Positions 50,552 through 58,979 of a stretch of 64,000 bases of DNA are shown in pieces. The first letter of the stretch is position 1, and each line of letters opens with the position of its first letter. The position numbers were made by a program, and so were the translations under genes. The notes beneath the pieces were generated by a model. The model made no database searches, was not told the DNA's origin, and saw nothing but the letters and a program-made list of their open reading frames with translations. This DNA comes from Syntrophotalea acetylenivorans. GTDB taxonomy: Bacteria > Desulfobacterota > Desulfuromonadia > Desulfuromonadales > Syntrophotaleaceae. The DNA lies in the NCBI RefSeq assembly GCF_001887775.1, contig NZ_CP015519.1:2974001-3038000 (forward strand), in the 5' to 3' direction.

Positions 50552-51388
50552 ATGACCGTTCGACTGACGATTCTGTGCGAGAATACCGTAGCCAGGCCCT
50601 TTGGTCTTCTCGGAGAACACGGTTTTTCCTGCTATCTGGAAACTCCTGAAGGCAAATATTTATTCGACACCGGACAGGGCCAGACTCTGGTTCCCAATGC
50701 CCGCACTCTCGGAAAAAATCTGGCGGACATCGATGCACTCCTTATCAGCCACGGTCATTACGACCATACAGGTGGTTTGCCGCAGGCCCTGGAAGCAAAC
50801 AATAGTCTCAAGGTCTACGGCCATCCCGATATTTTCACCGCTCGTTACTGGGACATTCAAGATCAGCGGCGTTATGTTGGTATCCCCTACCAACGCGATT
50901 ATCTTGAATCGCTTGGAGCTCATTTTTGCCTGCAACGAGAAATGCAGGTTATCGGCCCAGGGGTTTATCTGACCGGTGAAATTCCACGGCGGACTGCCTT
51001 TGAAAAAGGGGATAGCCAGCAACTGGCAGTGTCTCCGGACGGCACTATTCAACAACCCGATCCAGTGGCGGATGACCTATCCATGGTAGTGGCCTCACCG
51101 AAAGGGCTGATTCTGGTGCTCGGTTGTGCCCATGCGGGACTGGTGAATATTCTCCAGTATGTATCGGAAAAGTTTGATGGTAAGCGTATCTATGCGGTGG
51201 TTGGTGGGACTCATTTAGGGTTTGCCGGCGCCGAGCATTTTGAAGAAACCCTTAAGGTGCTCGATCATTTTCAAATCGAGAAGATCGGTGTTTCTCACTG
51301 CACCGGTTTGCCCAAAGCGGCGCAACTGGCTTCTCGCTTGGGAGAACGGTTTTTCTTCGCCAGTGTTGGCACCGTGCTCACGGTCTGA
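50552..51388 (+). CDS. Metallo-beta-lactamase-fold hydrolase
   Basis: A 278-residue MBL-fold protein with the metal motif SHGHYDHTGG and later histidines in GCAHAGLVN and GGTHLGFAG. It matches the group annotated as 7,8-dihydropterin-6-methyl-4-(beta-D-ribofuranosyl)aminobenzene 5'-phosphate synthase-like proteins in archaea and anaerobes, but substrate is unproven in bacteria. ATG 50552 has GGGGGGGAG five bases upstream. It stands alone. Confidence 0.85.
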   Translation: MTVRLTILCENTVARPFGLLGEHGFSCYLETPEGKYLFDTGQGQTLVPNARTLGKNLADIDALLISHGHYDHTGGLPQALEANNSLKVYGHPDIFTARYWDIQDQRRYVGIPYQRDYLESLGAHFCLQREMQVIGPGVYLTGEIPRRTAFEKGDSQQLAVSPDGTIQQPDPVADDLSMVVASPKGLILVLGCAHAGLVNILQYVSEKFDGKRIYAVVGGTHLGFAGAEHFEETLKVLDHFQIEKIGVSHCTGLPKAAQLASRLGERFFFASVGTVLTV

Positions 51389-51580
51389 TGAGGGGGGCAT
51401 CCCTGGCATAGCAAAAATGCTATTAAATTCTAATATATAAAAAGTAATATGTTGACAAAAAGGCTCTTTCTGCTTGAAAGTAGAACGGTGTTAGAATAAG
51501 GCCTTTCCAGGGTCGCTCTATTTGCTCGCATTCGAATCACAGTGTTCAAGAGAGACCGTCCGGGAATGTCTATACACTCT

Positions 51581-51615
51581 ATATGGCCACTTGTTGCGCT
51601 AGCCCGGGGCCATAT
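51581..51615 (+). promoter_or_regulatory. Leader hairpin upstream of PAS protein
   Basis: ATATGGCC and GGCCATAT form a perfect eight-pair stem over a 19-base loop, 45 bases before the PAS start codon. There is no T run, so it may stabilise or control the leader rather than terminate. A TTGACA at 51452-51457 might belong to the promoter, with no clear -10. Confidence 0.4.
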
Positions 51616-51660
51616 GTTGCAGCACATTGTCTGCTAACCATGCGCCTAGGAGGAGCAAAA

Positions 51661-52002
51661 ATGAGTGAGATCAACCAAGCTTGGGAAAACCTGAACACGG
51701 CTGTTGTTGTATCGGACCCTGATTTTAACGTAACCTACGCTAATAAAAGGGCTTACGAACTCTTTGATGAACTGGAGATTGCCGGACTGGAAGTTGGCAA
51801 AAACATGGCAGGCTGCCATCAGCCGGAAACCATGGTCAAATTGAAGGCCATTTACCAGGATTTTGCCGACAAAAAGATCAAGATCAACCACCTGACCATG
51901 GACGGCCCCGAAGGGACCCTGACCATCGTTAATGTGCCTTTCTACAATGGCGATGCTCTGGGGGGCGTAGTGGAAATGGTTTTCGAAGGTTCCTTGGCCT
52001 GA
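51661..52002 (+). CDS. Single PAS-domain protein
   Basis: A 113-residue protein consisting of one PAS domain and nothing else: NLNTAVVVSDPDFNVTYANKRAYELF at the N terminus, a helix around VGKNMAGCHQPETM, then TLTIVNVPFYNGDALGGVVEMV as the closing sheet. Such lone PAS proteins bind heme, flavin or small ligands, or act by pairing with another sensor. Cys and His in AGCHQPET could bind a cofactor. AGGAGG is eight bases before the ATG, and a strong terminator follows, so it is a monocistronic unit. Confidence 0.88.
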   Translation: MSEINQAWENLNTAVVVSDPDFNVTYANKRAYELFDELEIAGLEVGKNMAGCHQPETMVKLKAIYQDFADKKIKINHLTMDGPEGTLTIVNVPFYNGDALGGVVEMVFEGSLA

Positions 52003-52050
52003 TTAACTTGAAACCGAAGCCTGCAATTATTGGCAAAGGGGTAGATTGTA

Positions 52051-52095
52051 AACAAGGAACCTGACGGAATTTCTCGTCAGGTTCCTTGTTTTTTG
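52051..52095. terminator. Terminator after PAS protein
   Basis: AACAAGGAACCTGACG pairs perfectly with CGTCAGGTTCCTTGTT around eight bases and is followed by TTTT. It lies 49 bases after the PAS stop, between converging genes. Confidence 0.92.
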
Positions 52096-52134
52096 CCTGG
52101 ATGTCCGTTTGAGGTTATGGCCCTTTGCCGTTGG

Positions 52135-52980
52135 TCATCGCCCCTGATGGGCCGATGGCGGAAAGGATTCTTTGATGAAATCCCGCCACTGTTCCCAATA
52201 GGGCTCACCGCCGATATTATAGGTGTCGTTGTGGCCGGCACCGGGGATGAGATAGAGGGTCTTGGGGTGTGAAACTCGGGCGAAGAGCTGCTGAGCCATC
52301 TTTGGCGGTACGATGCGATCGCGGTCGCCTTGGAGTATGAGTACCGGACAGCGCAGTTGATCGATCTTGCCCAGGTTGTCGTAACGGGAACTGAGGGCCC
52401 ACCAACCGAACAGAGCATAGCTCAAAGGTTGGTGGTGCCATCCCATGCGCGCCACCGAGGTGAAGGCCGATTCCAGCACCAGGCCGTCTGGCGGCTTCTC
52501 AAGGGCCAGCTGCAGGGCCACCGCGGCTCCCAGTGAACGGCCGAAATAGATCATTTGCTGCGGCTTCCAGCCCCGTTGCTGCAGCCAGGCCAACGCTCCG
52601 CGCATGTCTTTATAGCTGCCCTGTTCGCTAATCTGGCCTTCACTTATTCCGTAACCCCGGTAATCGAAGATAAACACCGACAGCCCCAGTTTCTGGAAGT
52701 GAGCCAGATTATCGATGCGGTGTGAGATGTTGCCGGCGTTACCATGGGCAAAGAGCAGTAGCGGCTTCCCCTTCTTGCCCGGCAAAAACCAGCCGTGCAG
52801 ACTCACGCCGTCGGCCGCAGAGAAACGCACCTCCTCGTAGGTCAGCCCGGCCACCCCGGGGGAGGCCTGCAGGGTTCGCTCAGGAAAAAAGATATAGTGT
52901 CGGTCCATGGCGTCGAAGGCGTACGCAGTGCCGCTGAGCAGCAGTGCGATAATCGGGAACAGCAGCCGCTTAGCGCTCAT
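52135..52980 (-). CDS. Exported alpha/beta hydrolase (BEM46/ABHD13-like)
   Basis: A 281-residue alpha/beta hydrolase. A signal sequence is present (LLFPIIALLLSGTAYA). The oxyanion part is FAHGNAGNISHRI, the nucleophile serine is in YFGRSLGAAVAL, the acid in QGDRDRIVPP and the histidine in IPGAGHND. This set, with the FDYRGYGISEG block, is that of serine hydrolases like bacterial YfhR and eukaryotic BEM46. Substrate unknown; a periplasmic esterase or thioesterase is likely. Confidence 0.92.
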   Translation of the reverse strand: MSAKRLLFPIIALLLSGTAYAFDAMDRHYIFFPERTLQASPGVAGLTYEEVRFSAADGVSLHGWFLPGKKGKPLLLFAHGNAGNISHRIDNLAHFQKLGLSVFIFDYRGYGISEGQISEQGSYKDMRGALAWLQQRGWKPQQMIYFGRSLGAAVALQLALEKPPDGLVLESAFTSVARMGWHHQPLSYALFGWWALSSRYDNLGKIDQLRCPVLILQGDRDRIVPPKMAQQLFARVSHPKTLYLIPGAGHNDTYNIGGEPYWEQWRDFIKESFPPSAHQGR

Positions 52981-53185
52981 GATTCCCCCATTCAGGTTTG
53001 GTTATTACCAGTTTACCAAGCGGGAACCTTATCGCCGACAATGTATAGATTGTTTTCTGTGCTGATTTCAAACCTGAAAAGTTGTTTAAACTGTTTGCAA
53101 TTATTAAATTTAGTGGCAAACTTCTAATAAAGAAAGTGCTCAGGCAACGTCAGCCCTGTTCGATTTAGTCAAGGGAGGAGTCACG

Positions 53186-53485
53186 ATGGTCAAATGTAAG
53201 AGTTGTGGACGTAAAGTGGGAGAGTCTTTGCTTTGCTGTCACTGTGGTTATCCTCATTCGGTAGCCAAGGTCATTCCTTGGCCCCGGAAACTTTGGCCGG
53301 TAGCTCCGCGGCAGTTCTGGAAGGCAACCATGTTGCTGTCCATACTTCTCGGGGTTGTGTCTGCGGTCGGAATTTATATCAATATTCAACGTGGCTTGTC
53401 GTGTCTGTATTACATTTATCCTTTTGCACTGAGCGTGATCGTCTTCCTGTGGGCCGACCTGGGTTCGCGGAAGAACCTCCGTTAA
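53186..53485 (+). CDS. Zinc-ribbon membrane protein
   Basis: A 99-residue protein with an N-terminal zinc ribbon (CKSCGRKV and CCHCGYPH) and two membrane helices at residues about 48-68 and 73-91. GGGAGGAG lies ten bases before the ATG. It ends just before a strong terminator. This zinc-ribbon plus two-helix layout is common among uncharacterised small membrane proteins; role unknown. Confidence 0.75.
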   Translation: MVKCKSCGRKVGESLLCCHCGYPHSVAKVIPWPRKLWPVAPRQFWKATMLLSILLGVVSAVGIYINIQRGLSCLYYIYPFALSVIVFLWADLGSRKNLR

Positions 53486-53516
53486 GGCAGTTGTCCGAGC
53501 AGCTTGAAGAAATAAC

Positions 53517-53547
53517 AAAGCCAGGCAGATAGATTCTGCCTGGCTTT
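53517..53547. terminator. Terminator after zinc-ribbon gene
   Basis: AAAGCCAGGCAGA pairs with TCTGCCTGGCTTT around a five-base loop, 32 bases after the stop. It works for the facing nuclease gene too. Confidence 0.85.
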
Positions 53548-53642
53548 CAAACTTTTTGTGCGCAAGAAGGGAGGGCAGCTAGAATAAGCATGCTTCTTGA
53601 TCATGGCCCTGAGAAAAATCAATCTGCAATATGTCTGTCCAC

Positions 53643-54158
53643 CTAAAGATGTTTTCTTTGCCACAGGCCATTCTTATTGCACCGTGCCTGGGATTCGGCT
53701 TCAAGAAAGTCGGTTTTCTGTTCAAAATCAAAGCGCTTGTAAACCACGGCAAAGCCTTTCTCCAATAGCAATCGGTTGAGCAATCGGCCATCCGGTAAAT
53801 AGACGTAAGCCAGCAGGCGGTTATAGCGGTCCCGTTCTTTGTTCTCGGTTTTCAGTACTACAGTCTCCCCCTTAACAGATTCGATAAGGTAGGTTTTCCC
53901 TGCCTGGTTGATGTGGCGCAGGGTGGCCGGTTCAATGCCCCAGCGAAGGTAATAGCGATCCCTCTGAGAAGCCTTGTGCTCCGGTGCGTCGATACCGAGC
54001 AGGCGCACGGTGCCGATGCCAGTGACTTCGATGCTGTCACCGTCGTAGATCCATTTAACCCGGCCGGAAAGAGTTTCGGCAGAGGCTGATGATGGCAGCA
54101 GGGCCAATAGCAACAAGAATGAGCAGATTAGGGTGCTGCGACGAAGTTGCCGGAACAT
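53643..54158 (-). CDS. Exported thermonuclease (SNase-like) family protein
   Basis: A 171-residue nuclease of the staphylococcal nuclease fold with a signal peptide (residues about 8-26, ending ASAETL). Blocks include WIYDGDSIEV, VRLLGIDAPE, the arginine in RDRYNRLLAYVYL and LLLEKGFAVVYKR. Conserved Asp, Glu and Arg of the metal site are present. ATG 54158 overlaps the stop of the upstream membrane protein gene by one base (TGATG), fixing start and operon. Confidence 0.88.
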   Translation of the reverse strand: MFRQLRRSTLICSFLLLLALLPSSASAETLSGRVKWIYDGDSIEVTGIGTVRLLGIDAPEHKASQRDRYYLRWGIEPATLRHINQAGKTYLIESVKGETVVLKTENKERDRYNRLLAYVYLPDGRLLNRLLLEKGFAVVYKRFDFEQKTDFLEAESQARCNKNGLWQRKHL

Positions 54159-54583
54159 CAGGAACGGCCCCATAGCAGGCGGGCAAAGAAACCGGTGAAG
54201 AATCCCCATGTCAGGTTATAGGCGAAAACGAACAGGGGGGTGAAGGTGCCGAGGCCGAAACCGAAGGCGCCATGAAGGGTCTGGTTGGGGAATACGTAGA
54301 AAAGTTGCCAGGCGGTAGGCAACAGACTGACCCAGAGGCCTTTGCGAATCCAGCCGGTTCGGGCCCGGGGGCCGGCAACGGTAATGAAATAGGCCAACCC
54401 CCAGAGACCGCCCCAGATCAGCCGGGGATAGAGCCAGGCCAAAGACCATTGGGGGGCCAGGGTTACCCCGGCCAGTTGGGGCAGGCCGAGGTTGCCGCTG
54501 AGGCAAACGACCAGGCTGTTAAATAGAGCACCGAGTAGTCCGGCGCAGAAACAGACGCTTAGTATGGCCTTGGTGCGATGCAT
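54158..54583 (-). CDS. Hypothetical four-helix membrane protein
   Basis: A 141-residue protein with four predicted membrane helices, rich in Trp, Gly and Leu, and with few charged residues except the SLAWLYPRLIWGGLWGLAYF region and cytosolic RARTGWIRK. GGGAGGGG is seven bases before the ATG. No family is recognised. It is coupled to the nuclease gene by a one-base overlap, and lies 22 bases after larE in the same direction, so a four-gene unit cysK-larE-membrane-nuclease is possible. Confidence 0.7.
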   Translation of the reverse strand: MHRTKAILSVCFCAGLLGALFNSLVVCLSGNLGLPQLAGVTLAPQWSLAWLYPRLIWGGLWGLAYFITVAGPRARTGWIRKGLWVSLLPTAWQLFYVFPNQTLHGAFGFGLGTFTPLFVFAYNLTWGFFTGFFARLLWGRS

Positions 54584-54605
54584 GTGCCCCTCCCAAAAAA
54601 CAGGT

Positions 54606-55415
54606 TTAAGAGAGCTCCTCGTTCAGGCTGCCGGTGCGGTAGCCTTCCAGATCGAGGGTTACAAAGTGAAATCCGGCTTGTTTGCAGTGGGCGACCAGCT
54701 CACTGCGCAATGGTTCCTGGATCAACTCGTACAGTTGGGCTGGTGGCACCTCGATTCGGGCGGTGTTTCCATGATGTCGGACCCGGTAGTTGTTGAGCCC
54801 CGCCCGGTTGAGAAAGGCTTCGCAGGTTTCCACCTGGGAAAGGGCTGCGGTTGTAATCGCCGTGCCGTATGGGATGCGTGAAGCCAGACAAGCGAAGGCT
54901 GGTTTGTCTGCCGTCGGCAAGCCAAGCTGATGGCTCAGAAAGCGTATATCCTGTTTGGTCAGGCCTGCTGTGACCAGAGGAGAGGAAATTCCCAGCTCTT
55001 TGATCGCTTCGCTACCAGGACGATAATCGCTAAGATCATCGAGGTTGGAACCGTCCACCAGCCGAGGAAAACCTAATTCCTGAGCCCGGTCCAGGCAGGA
55101 TCGCATCAAAACCTTTTTGCAATAATAGCAGCGTTTGGCGTCGTTGCGAGTCACCTCTGGTGTTTGTAGCGGGTCGATGCTGATCAGTTCTTGATGAACA
55201 CCGAGTTGGGCGGCCAGGGCTTTGCTTTCTTTTTGTTCGCGGATGGGAAAAAAGGGTGAAACGGCTGTTACGGCAAGCACGCGCTTCGCTCCCAGCAGAT
55301 CTCTTGCAACGCGTAACAGTAAGGTTGAATCGACACCGCCGGAAAAAGCCACGGCGATAGATTCTAAGGAGGCCAGTTGGTTTTGCAGGGCAAGTAATTT
55401 TTCCTGCGGGCTCAT
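54606..55415 (-). CDS. larE: LarE-type ATP-dependent sulfur transferase
   Basis: A 269-residue PP-loop enzyme. LarE adds sulfur to the pyridinium dicarboxylate precursor of the nickel-pincer (NPN) cofactor. The PP-loop AFSGGVDSTLLLRVA is near the N terminus. The cysteines are in RCYYCKKVL and in KPAFACLASRIPYG, the three-cysteine arrangement seen in the 4Fe-4S type of LarE rather than the single-cysteine sacrificial type. larB, larC and a lactate racemase are not in the window. It starts four bases after the cysK stop. Confidence 0.9.
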   Translation of the reverse strand: MSPQEKLLALQNQLASLESIAVAFSGGVDSTLLLRVARDLLGAKRVLAVTAVSPFFPIREQKESKALAAQLGVHQELISIDPLQTPEVTRNDAKRCYYCKKVLMRSCLDRAQELGFPRLVDGSNLDDLSDYRPGSEAIKELGISSPLVTAGLTKQDIRFLSHQLGLPTADKPAFACLASRIPYGTAITTAALSQVETCEAFLNRAGLNNYRVRHHGNTARIEVPPAQLYELIQEPLRSELVAHCKQAGFHFVTLDLEGYRTGSLNEELS

Positions 55416-55419
55416 TGGC

Positions 55420-56349
55420 TCAGCCCTTCACATCGAAGACGCCGGTCGACAGATAGCGTTCGCCCGTATCGCACAACACGGTGACTATGTTGTGACCGGG
55501 ACCGAGCCGCTTGGCGATCAGCTGAGCGGCCGCGACATTGGCGCCTGCAGAGATGCCGACAAACAAGCCTTCCTCACGGGCCAGACGGGCAGTAGTCTCC
55601 ATGGCCAGTTGATCGTCGATAGTTATCACTTCCTGGTAGATGGCGGTGTCGAGCACTTCGGGGATGAAACCGGCTCCGATGCCTTGAATGCGATGGGGCC
55701 CGGGTACACCGCCCGACAATACGGGGGAGGCGGCCGGTTCCACGGCGACAATGAGTACCTCGGGGATATGCGCTCTCAAGGCACGACCGACACCGGTAAT
55801 GGTACCTCCGGTACCTACTCCGGCGACAAAGGCGGCGATCTGGCCTTCCAGGGCGGCCAGAATCTCCGGGCCGGTGGTCTGCTCATGGACCAGGGGGTTG
55901 GCCGGGTTGTTGAACTGCATGGGCATAAAGCATTTCTTTTTGGTGCTGATCTCCTGGGCCTTGGCAATGGCCCCGCGCATGCCTTTAGCGCCGGGAGTCA
56001 ATACAAGTTCGGCACCGTAGGCGCCGAGCAGTCGCTGGCGCTCTATGCTCATGGTGTCCGGCATGGTCAGAATTAGCCGATATCCCTTGACCGCGCAGAC
56101 CAGAGACAGACCAATACCGGTATTGCCGCTGGTCGGTTCAACCAGGGTGTCTCCCGGTTTGATGCAGCCGTCCTGCTCTGCTTGTTCGATCATGGCCAGG
56201 GCAATGCGGTCTTTAACACTGCCACCCGGGTTGGTCGATTCCATTTTACCCCAGATACTGGCGCTGCCGGGCTCAGCTATTTTGTTGAGGCGCACCAGAG
56301 CGGTTTTGCCGATCTGATCAAGGGAACTGTCGCTGATGGGGATGGTCAC
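55420..56349 (-). CDS. cysK: Cysteine synthase A (O-acetylserine sulfhydrylase)
   Basis: A 309-residue PLP enzyme that makes cysteine from O-acetylserine and sulfide. The PLP lysine is in STNPGGSVKDRIA, the substrate loop is EPTSGNTGIGL, and the phosphate loop is GVGTGGTITGVG. Start is GTG at 56349 with GGAGG five bases upstream; upstream in-frame codons are not needed. It is directly followed by larE, so sulfide or cysteine supply may feed the sulfur transferase. Confidence 0.96.
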   Translation of the reverse strand: MTIPISDSSLDQIGKTALVRLNKIAEPGSASIWGKMESTNPGGSVKDRIALAMIEQAEQDGCIKPGDTLVEPTSGNTGIGLSLVCAVKGYRLILTMPDTMSIERQRLLGAYGAELVLTPGAKGMRGAIAKAQEISTKKKCFMPMQFNNPANPLVHEQTTGPEILAALEGQIAAFVAGVGTGGTITGVGRALRAHIPEVLIVAVEPAASPVLSGGVPGPHRIQGIGAGFIPEVLDTAIYQEVITIDDQLAMETTARLAREEGLFVGISAGANVAAAQLIAKRLGPGHNIVTVLCDTGERYLSTGVFDVKG

Positions 56350-56412
56350 GGGTACCTCCAGGTGGATGGGTCGAAAAGGGATCTCTCCCACTTAAATGGA
56401 TTTTGGCAGAGC

Positions 56413-56574
56413 TGTCAAGGTTGATGGCGTCGCAAAAAGTCCGCCCTACGGCGTTACGGTGTATTTTCAGAGCCTCGACATACTCGATGTATGCTTTCAC
56501 CCCTGAAAAAACACCAAGCCTTGTAGGAAAACATTTTTGCTTAGCCATCCTGCAAATTTTGGTGAAAGTATCAA
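56413..56574. repeat. Dispersed long-hairpin repeat, family A, copy 2
   Basis: Same element as at 4263-4423: GTCAAGGTTGATGGCGTCGC, then CGCCCTACGGCGTTACGGTG, an inner CATACTCGATGTATG, then CACCAAGCCTTGTAGG and TTTTTGCTTAGCCATC, closing with GGTGAAAGTATCAA. It stands between cysK and the dapL terminator. The two copies share both arms and flank but differ in the loop. Confidence 0.85.
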
Positions 56575-56649
56575 ATTCGAAATAGTTCGGTTCCTACCGT
56601 CTGAAAACTGACACCGTCTTGTCCCGCCAGCTTTTTTTCAGGGTTCAAC

Positions 56650-56678
56650 AAAAAGGCGGCCTTATGGCCGCCTTTCCT
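56650..56678 (-). terminator. Terminator of dapL
   Basis: On the minus strand AAGGCGGCC-ATAA-GGCCGCCTTTTTG is a strong stem with a five-T tail, 18 bases after the dapL stop. Confidence 0.85.
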
Positions 56679-56695
56679 TCTTCTTAACCTTTGAA

Positions 56696-57928
56696 TTACG
56701 CCAGGTTTTCTTTGATCCGCTTTACGGCTTCAATGACGTTTTCACGGTCACCGAAGGCCGAGAGCCGGTAGAAGCCTTCGCCGCTGGGGCCAAAGCCGCT
56801 GCCAGGGGTGCCAACGACGTGGCATTCAGAGAGTAATTTGTCAAAAAAGTCCCAACTGCTCATGCCACCCGGGGTCTTGAGCCAGATGTAGGGGGCGTTG
56901 ATGCCGCCGTAAACGGTCAGACCGGCCGCCTGCAGGCCTTCGCGAATGAGGCGGGCGTTTTCCATGTAGTAGTCGATGGTTTCCTGTATTTGAGCCCAGC
57001 CTTCATCTGAATAGACGGCGGCGGCGGCTTTCTGTACGGGGTAGGATACGCCGTTGAACTTGGTCGACTGACGGCGGTTCCACAGTTTGTTGAGAGAAGT
57101 CAGTTCGCCGCCTTCGGTACGGGCCATCAGAGCTTCCGGTACCACGGTGAGAGCGCAGCGTACGCCGGTAAAACCGGCAGTCTTGGAGAAACTGCGGAAT
57201 TCGATGGCACACTTTTCTGCGCCTTCGATTTCGTAGATGGAACGGGGAATGCCCGGTTCGGTAATGAAGGCTTCGTAGGCAGCATCGTAAAAAAGCACCG
57301 CTTCGTTGGCCAGAGCATAATCGACCCACTGCTTCAAAGCTTCTTTAGTGGCTACGGTACCCGTCGGATTATTGGGATAGCACAGATAGACGATGTCGAC
57401 CTTTTCAGTGGGAATAGCCGGGGTAAAGCCGTTTTCCTCGGTACAGGGCAGGTAGACCAGGCCATCGTAGTAGCCCTTTTCGTTGGCTTCTCCGGTGCGG
57501 CCGACCATGACGTTGGTGTCATTGTAGACAGGGTAAACCGGATCGCAGATGGCCACTTTGTTGTCTAGGGCAAAGATATCGAGGATATTGGCGCAGTCGC
57601 ACTTGCTGCCGTCGGAGATAAAAATCTCTGAGGTCTTCAAGGAGACACCCAGAGGCTTATAGGCCTTCTCGATGAGGGTGTCGATAAGAAATTCGTAGCC
57701 TTGTTCGGGGCCGTAACCCATGAAAGAGTCGCCTTGGGTCAGATCGTCTACCGCCTTATGAAAAGCGTCGATGATCGCAGGCGCCAGGGGCTGGGTAACA
57801 TCGCCGATGCCGAGTTTGATGACCTTGGCTTCAGGATTGGCGTCGGTAAAGGCTTTAACTCGCCGGCCGATTTCGGGAAACAGGTAACCGGCCTTGAGCT
57901 TGAGATAGTTGTCGTTTAAACGTGCCAC
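56696..57928 (-). CDS. dapL: LL-diaminopimelate aminotransferase
   Basis: A 410-residue PLP enzyme that turns tetrahydrodipicolinate directly into LL-diaminopimelate, bypassing the succinylase or acetylase steps. The features are [66 protein letters not shown] and the PLP lysine in [13 protein letters not shown]. Start is GTG with GGAGG upstream. It is the last gene of the lysA-dapA-dapB-dapL run, separated from dapB by 213 bases that hold a family C repeat. Confidence 0.97.
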   Translation of the reverse strand: MARLNDNYLKLKAGYLFPEIGRRVKAFTDANPEAKVIKLGIGDVTQPLAPAIIDAFHKAVDDLTQGDSFMGYGPEQGYEFLIDTLIEKAYKPLGVSLKTSEIFISDGSKCDCANILDIFALDNKVAICDPVYPVYNDTNVMVGRTGEANEKGYYDGLVYLPCTEENGFTPAIPTEKVDIVYLCYPNNPTGTVATKEALKQWVDYALANEAVLFYDAAYEAFITEPGIPRSIYEIEGAEKCAIEFRSFSKTAGFTGVRCALTVVPEALMARTEGGELTSLNKLWNRRQSTKFNGVSYPVQKAAAAVYSDEGWAQIQETIDYYMENARLIREGLQAAGLTVYGGINAPYIWLKTPGGMSSWDFFDKLLSECHVVGTPGSGFGPSGEGFYRLSAFGDRENVIEAVKRIKENLA

Positions 57929-58032
57929 AGAAAACCCTCCAGTTGTTTTATTGATTCAGTGCGAATTCTTAGTAGCTTAGATTGGTGAGCGAAGTCACTT
58001 AAGCTATGAACCGATCAAAAACCAAGTCCTTA

Positions 58033-58126
58033 TCGCAGAGGTCGCAGAGAAAATTAAAGCGATACTTTCAAGCAGCTCTCTGCGTTCTCTAGTGAGCAAA
58101 GCGAACGGGCGGTGAAAACTGGTTTT
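58033..58126. repeat. Intergenic repeat family C, copy 2
   Basis: Matches 12533-12632: TCGCAGAGGTCGCAGAGAAA, a variable centre, CTCTGCGTTCTCTAGTGAGC, then AAAGCGAACGGGCGGTGAAA and ACTGGTTTT. The ends are complementary to each other, so the unit folds. It lies between dapB and dapL. Confidence 0.75.
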
Positions 58127-58141
58127 GATTATTGTCTTTGC

Positions 58142-58945
58142 TCATTTCAGCCCGAGAATATCCTGCATGTCGTAAATGCCGGGCTGTTGTGCGTCGATCC
58201 AGCCGGCCGCCCGTACCGCGCCGCGGGCGAACATGTCGCGGCTCATGGCCCGGTGGGTAATCTCAATGCGCTCACCCATGCCGATGAAGTAAACGGTATG
58301 CTCGCCGACAATATCGCCGCCGCGCACGGTTTGCATGCCGATCTCGTCCTTGGTCCGGGCGCCGCACATACCTTCGCGATGGTAAACGGCACTCTGCTGA
58401 TAGTCGCGGCCAAGGGCGTCGGCGACGATTTCCCCCATGCGCACCGCGGTACCGCTCGGGGAGTCCTTTTTCTGGTTGTGGTGCAGTTCCACAATTTCCA
58501 CGTCGAATTCAGGCCCGAGGATTTTGGCGGTCTCCTTGAGAAGCTTGAAGCAGGCGTTGACCCCGACACTCATGTTGGGCGCCAGGACCACCGGAATCTG
58601 TTCCGCAAATTTCTCTACAGCGGCCCGCTGTTCCGGGGTAAATCCGGTAGAGCCGATGACCATTTTCTTGCCAAGGCGGGCACAGACTTCGAGGTTTTTA
58701 AGAGTCACCTCGGGGAAGGTGAAATCGATGAGCACCTCGGCATTCTGCAGGGCCTGTTCGTGACTGTCGGTAATAGTGACGCCAAGGGGCCCGCAGCCGG
58801 CGATGCTTCCGGCGTCCTGGCCGAGCATATCGTGGCCGGCCATTTCAAGCGCGCCGGCCAGTTCCAGGCCTTCGCTTTCCTTGATGGCGGTGATGATGCG
58901 ACCGCCCATACGTCCGGCAGCGCCATTTACAGCGATTTTAACCAT
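58142..58945 (-). CDS. dapB: 4-hydroxy-tetrahydrodipicolinate reductase
   Basis: A 267-residue NAD(P)H-linked enzyme of lysine and cell-wall synthesis, reducing hydroxy-tetrahydrodipicolinate to tetrahydrodipicolinate. The nucleotide loop is NGAAGRMGGRI; the active-site block is VELHHNQKKDSPSGTAVRMG with the catalytic lysine; the C-terminal part contains GERIEITHRAMSRDMFARGA. GGAGG lies six bases upstream of ATG. dapA is 34 bases upstream in the operon. Confidence 0.97.
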   Translation of the reverse strand: MVKIAVNGAAGRMGGRIITAIKESEGLELAGALEMAGHDMLGQDAGSIAGCGPLGVTITDSHEQALQNAEVLIDFTFPEVTLKNLEVCARLGKKMVIGSTGFTPEQRAAVEKFAEQIPVVLAPNMSVGVNACFKLLKETAKILGPEFDVEIVELHHNQKKDSPSGTAVRMGEIVADALGRDYQQSAVYHREGMCGARTKDEIGMQTVRGGDIVGEHTVYFIGMGERIEITHRAMSRDMFARGAVRAAGWIDAQQPGIYDMQDILGLK

Positions 58946-58979
58946 AGTTTCCTCCCCGGATTGACGGGTTATCTGTGAC

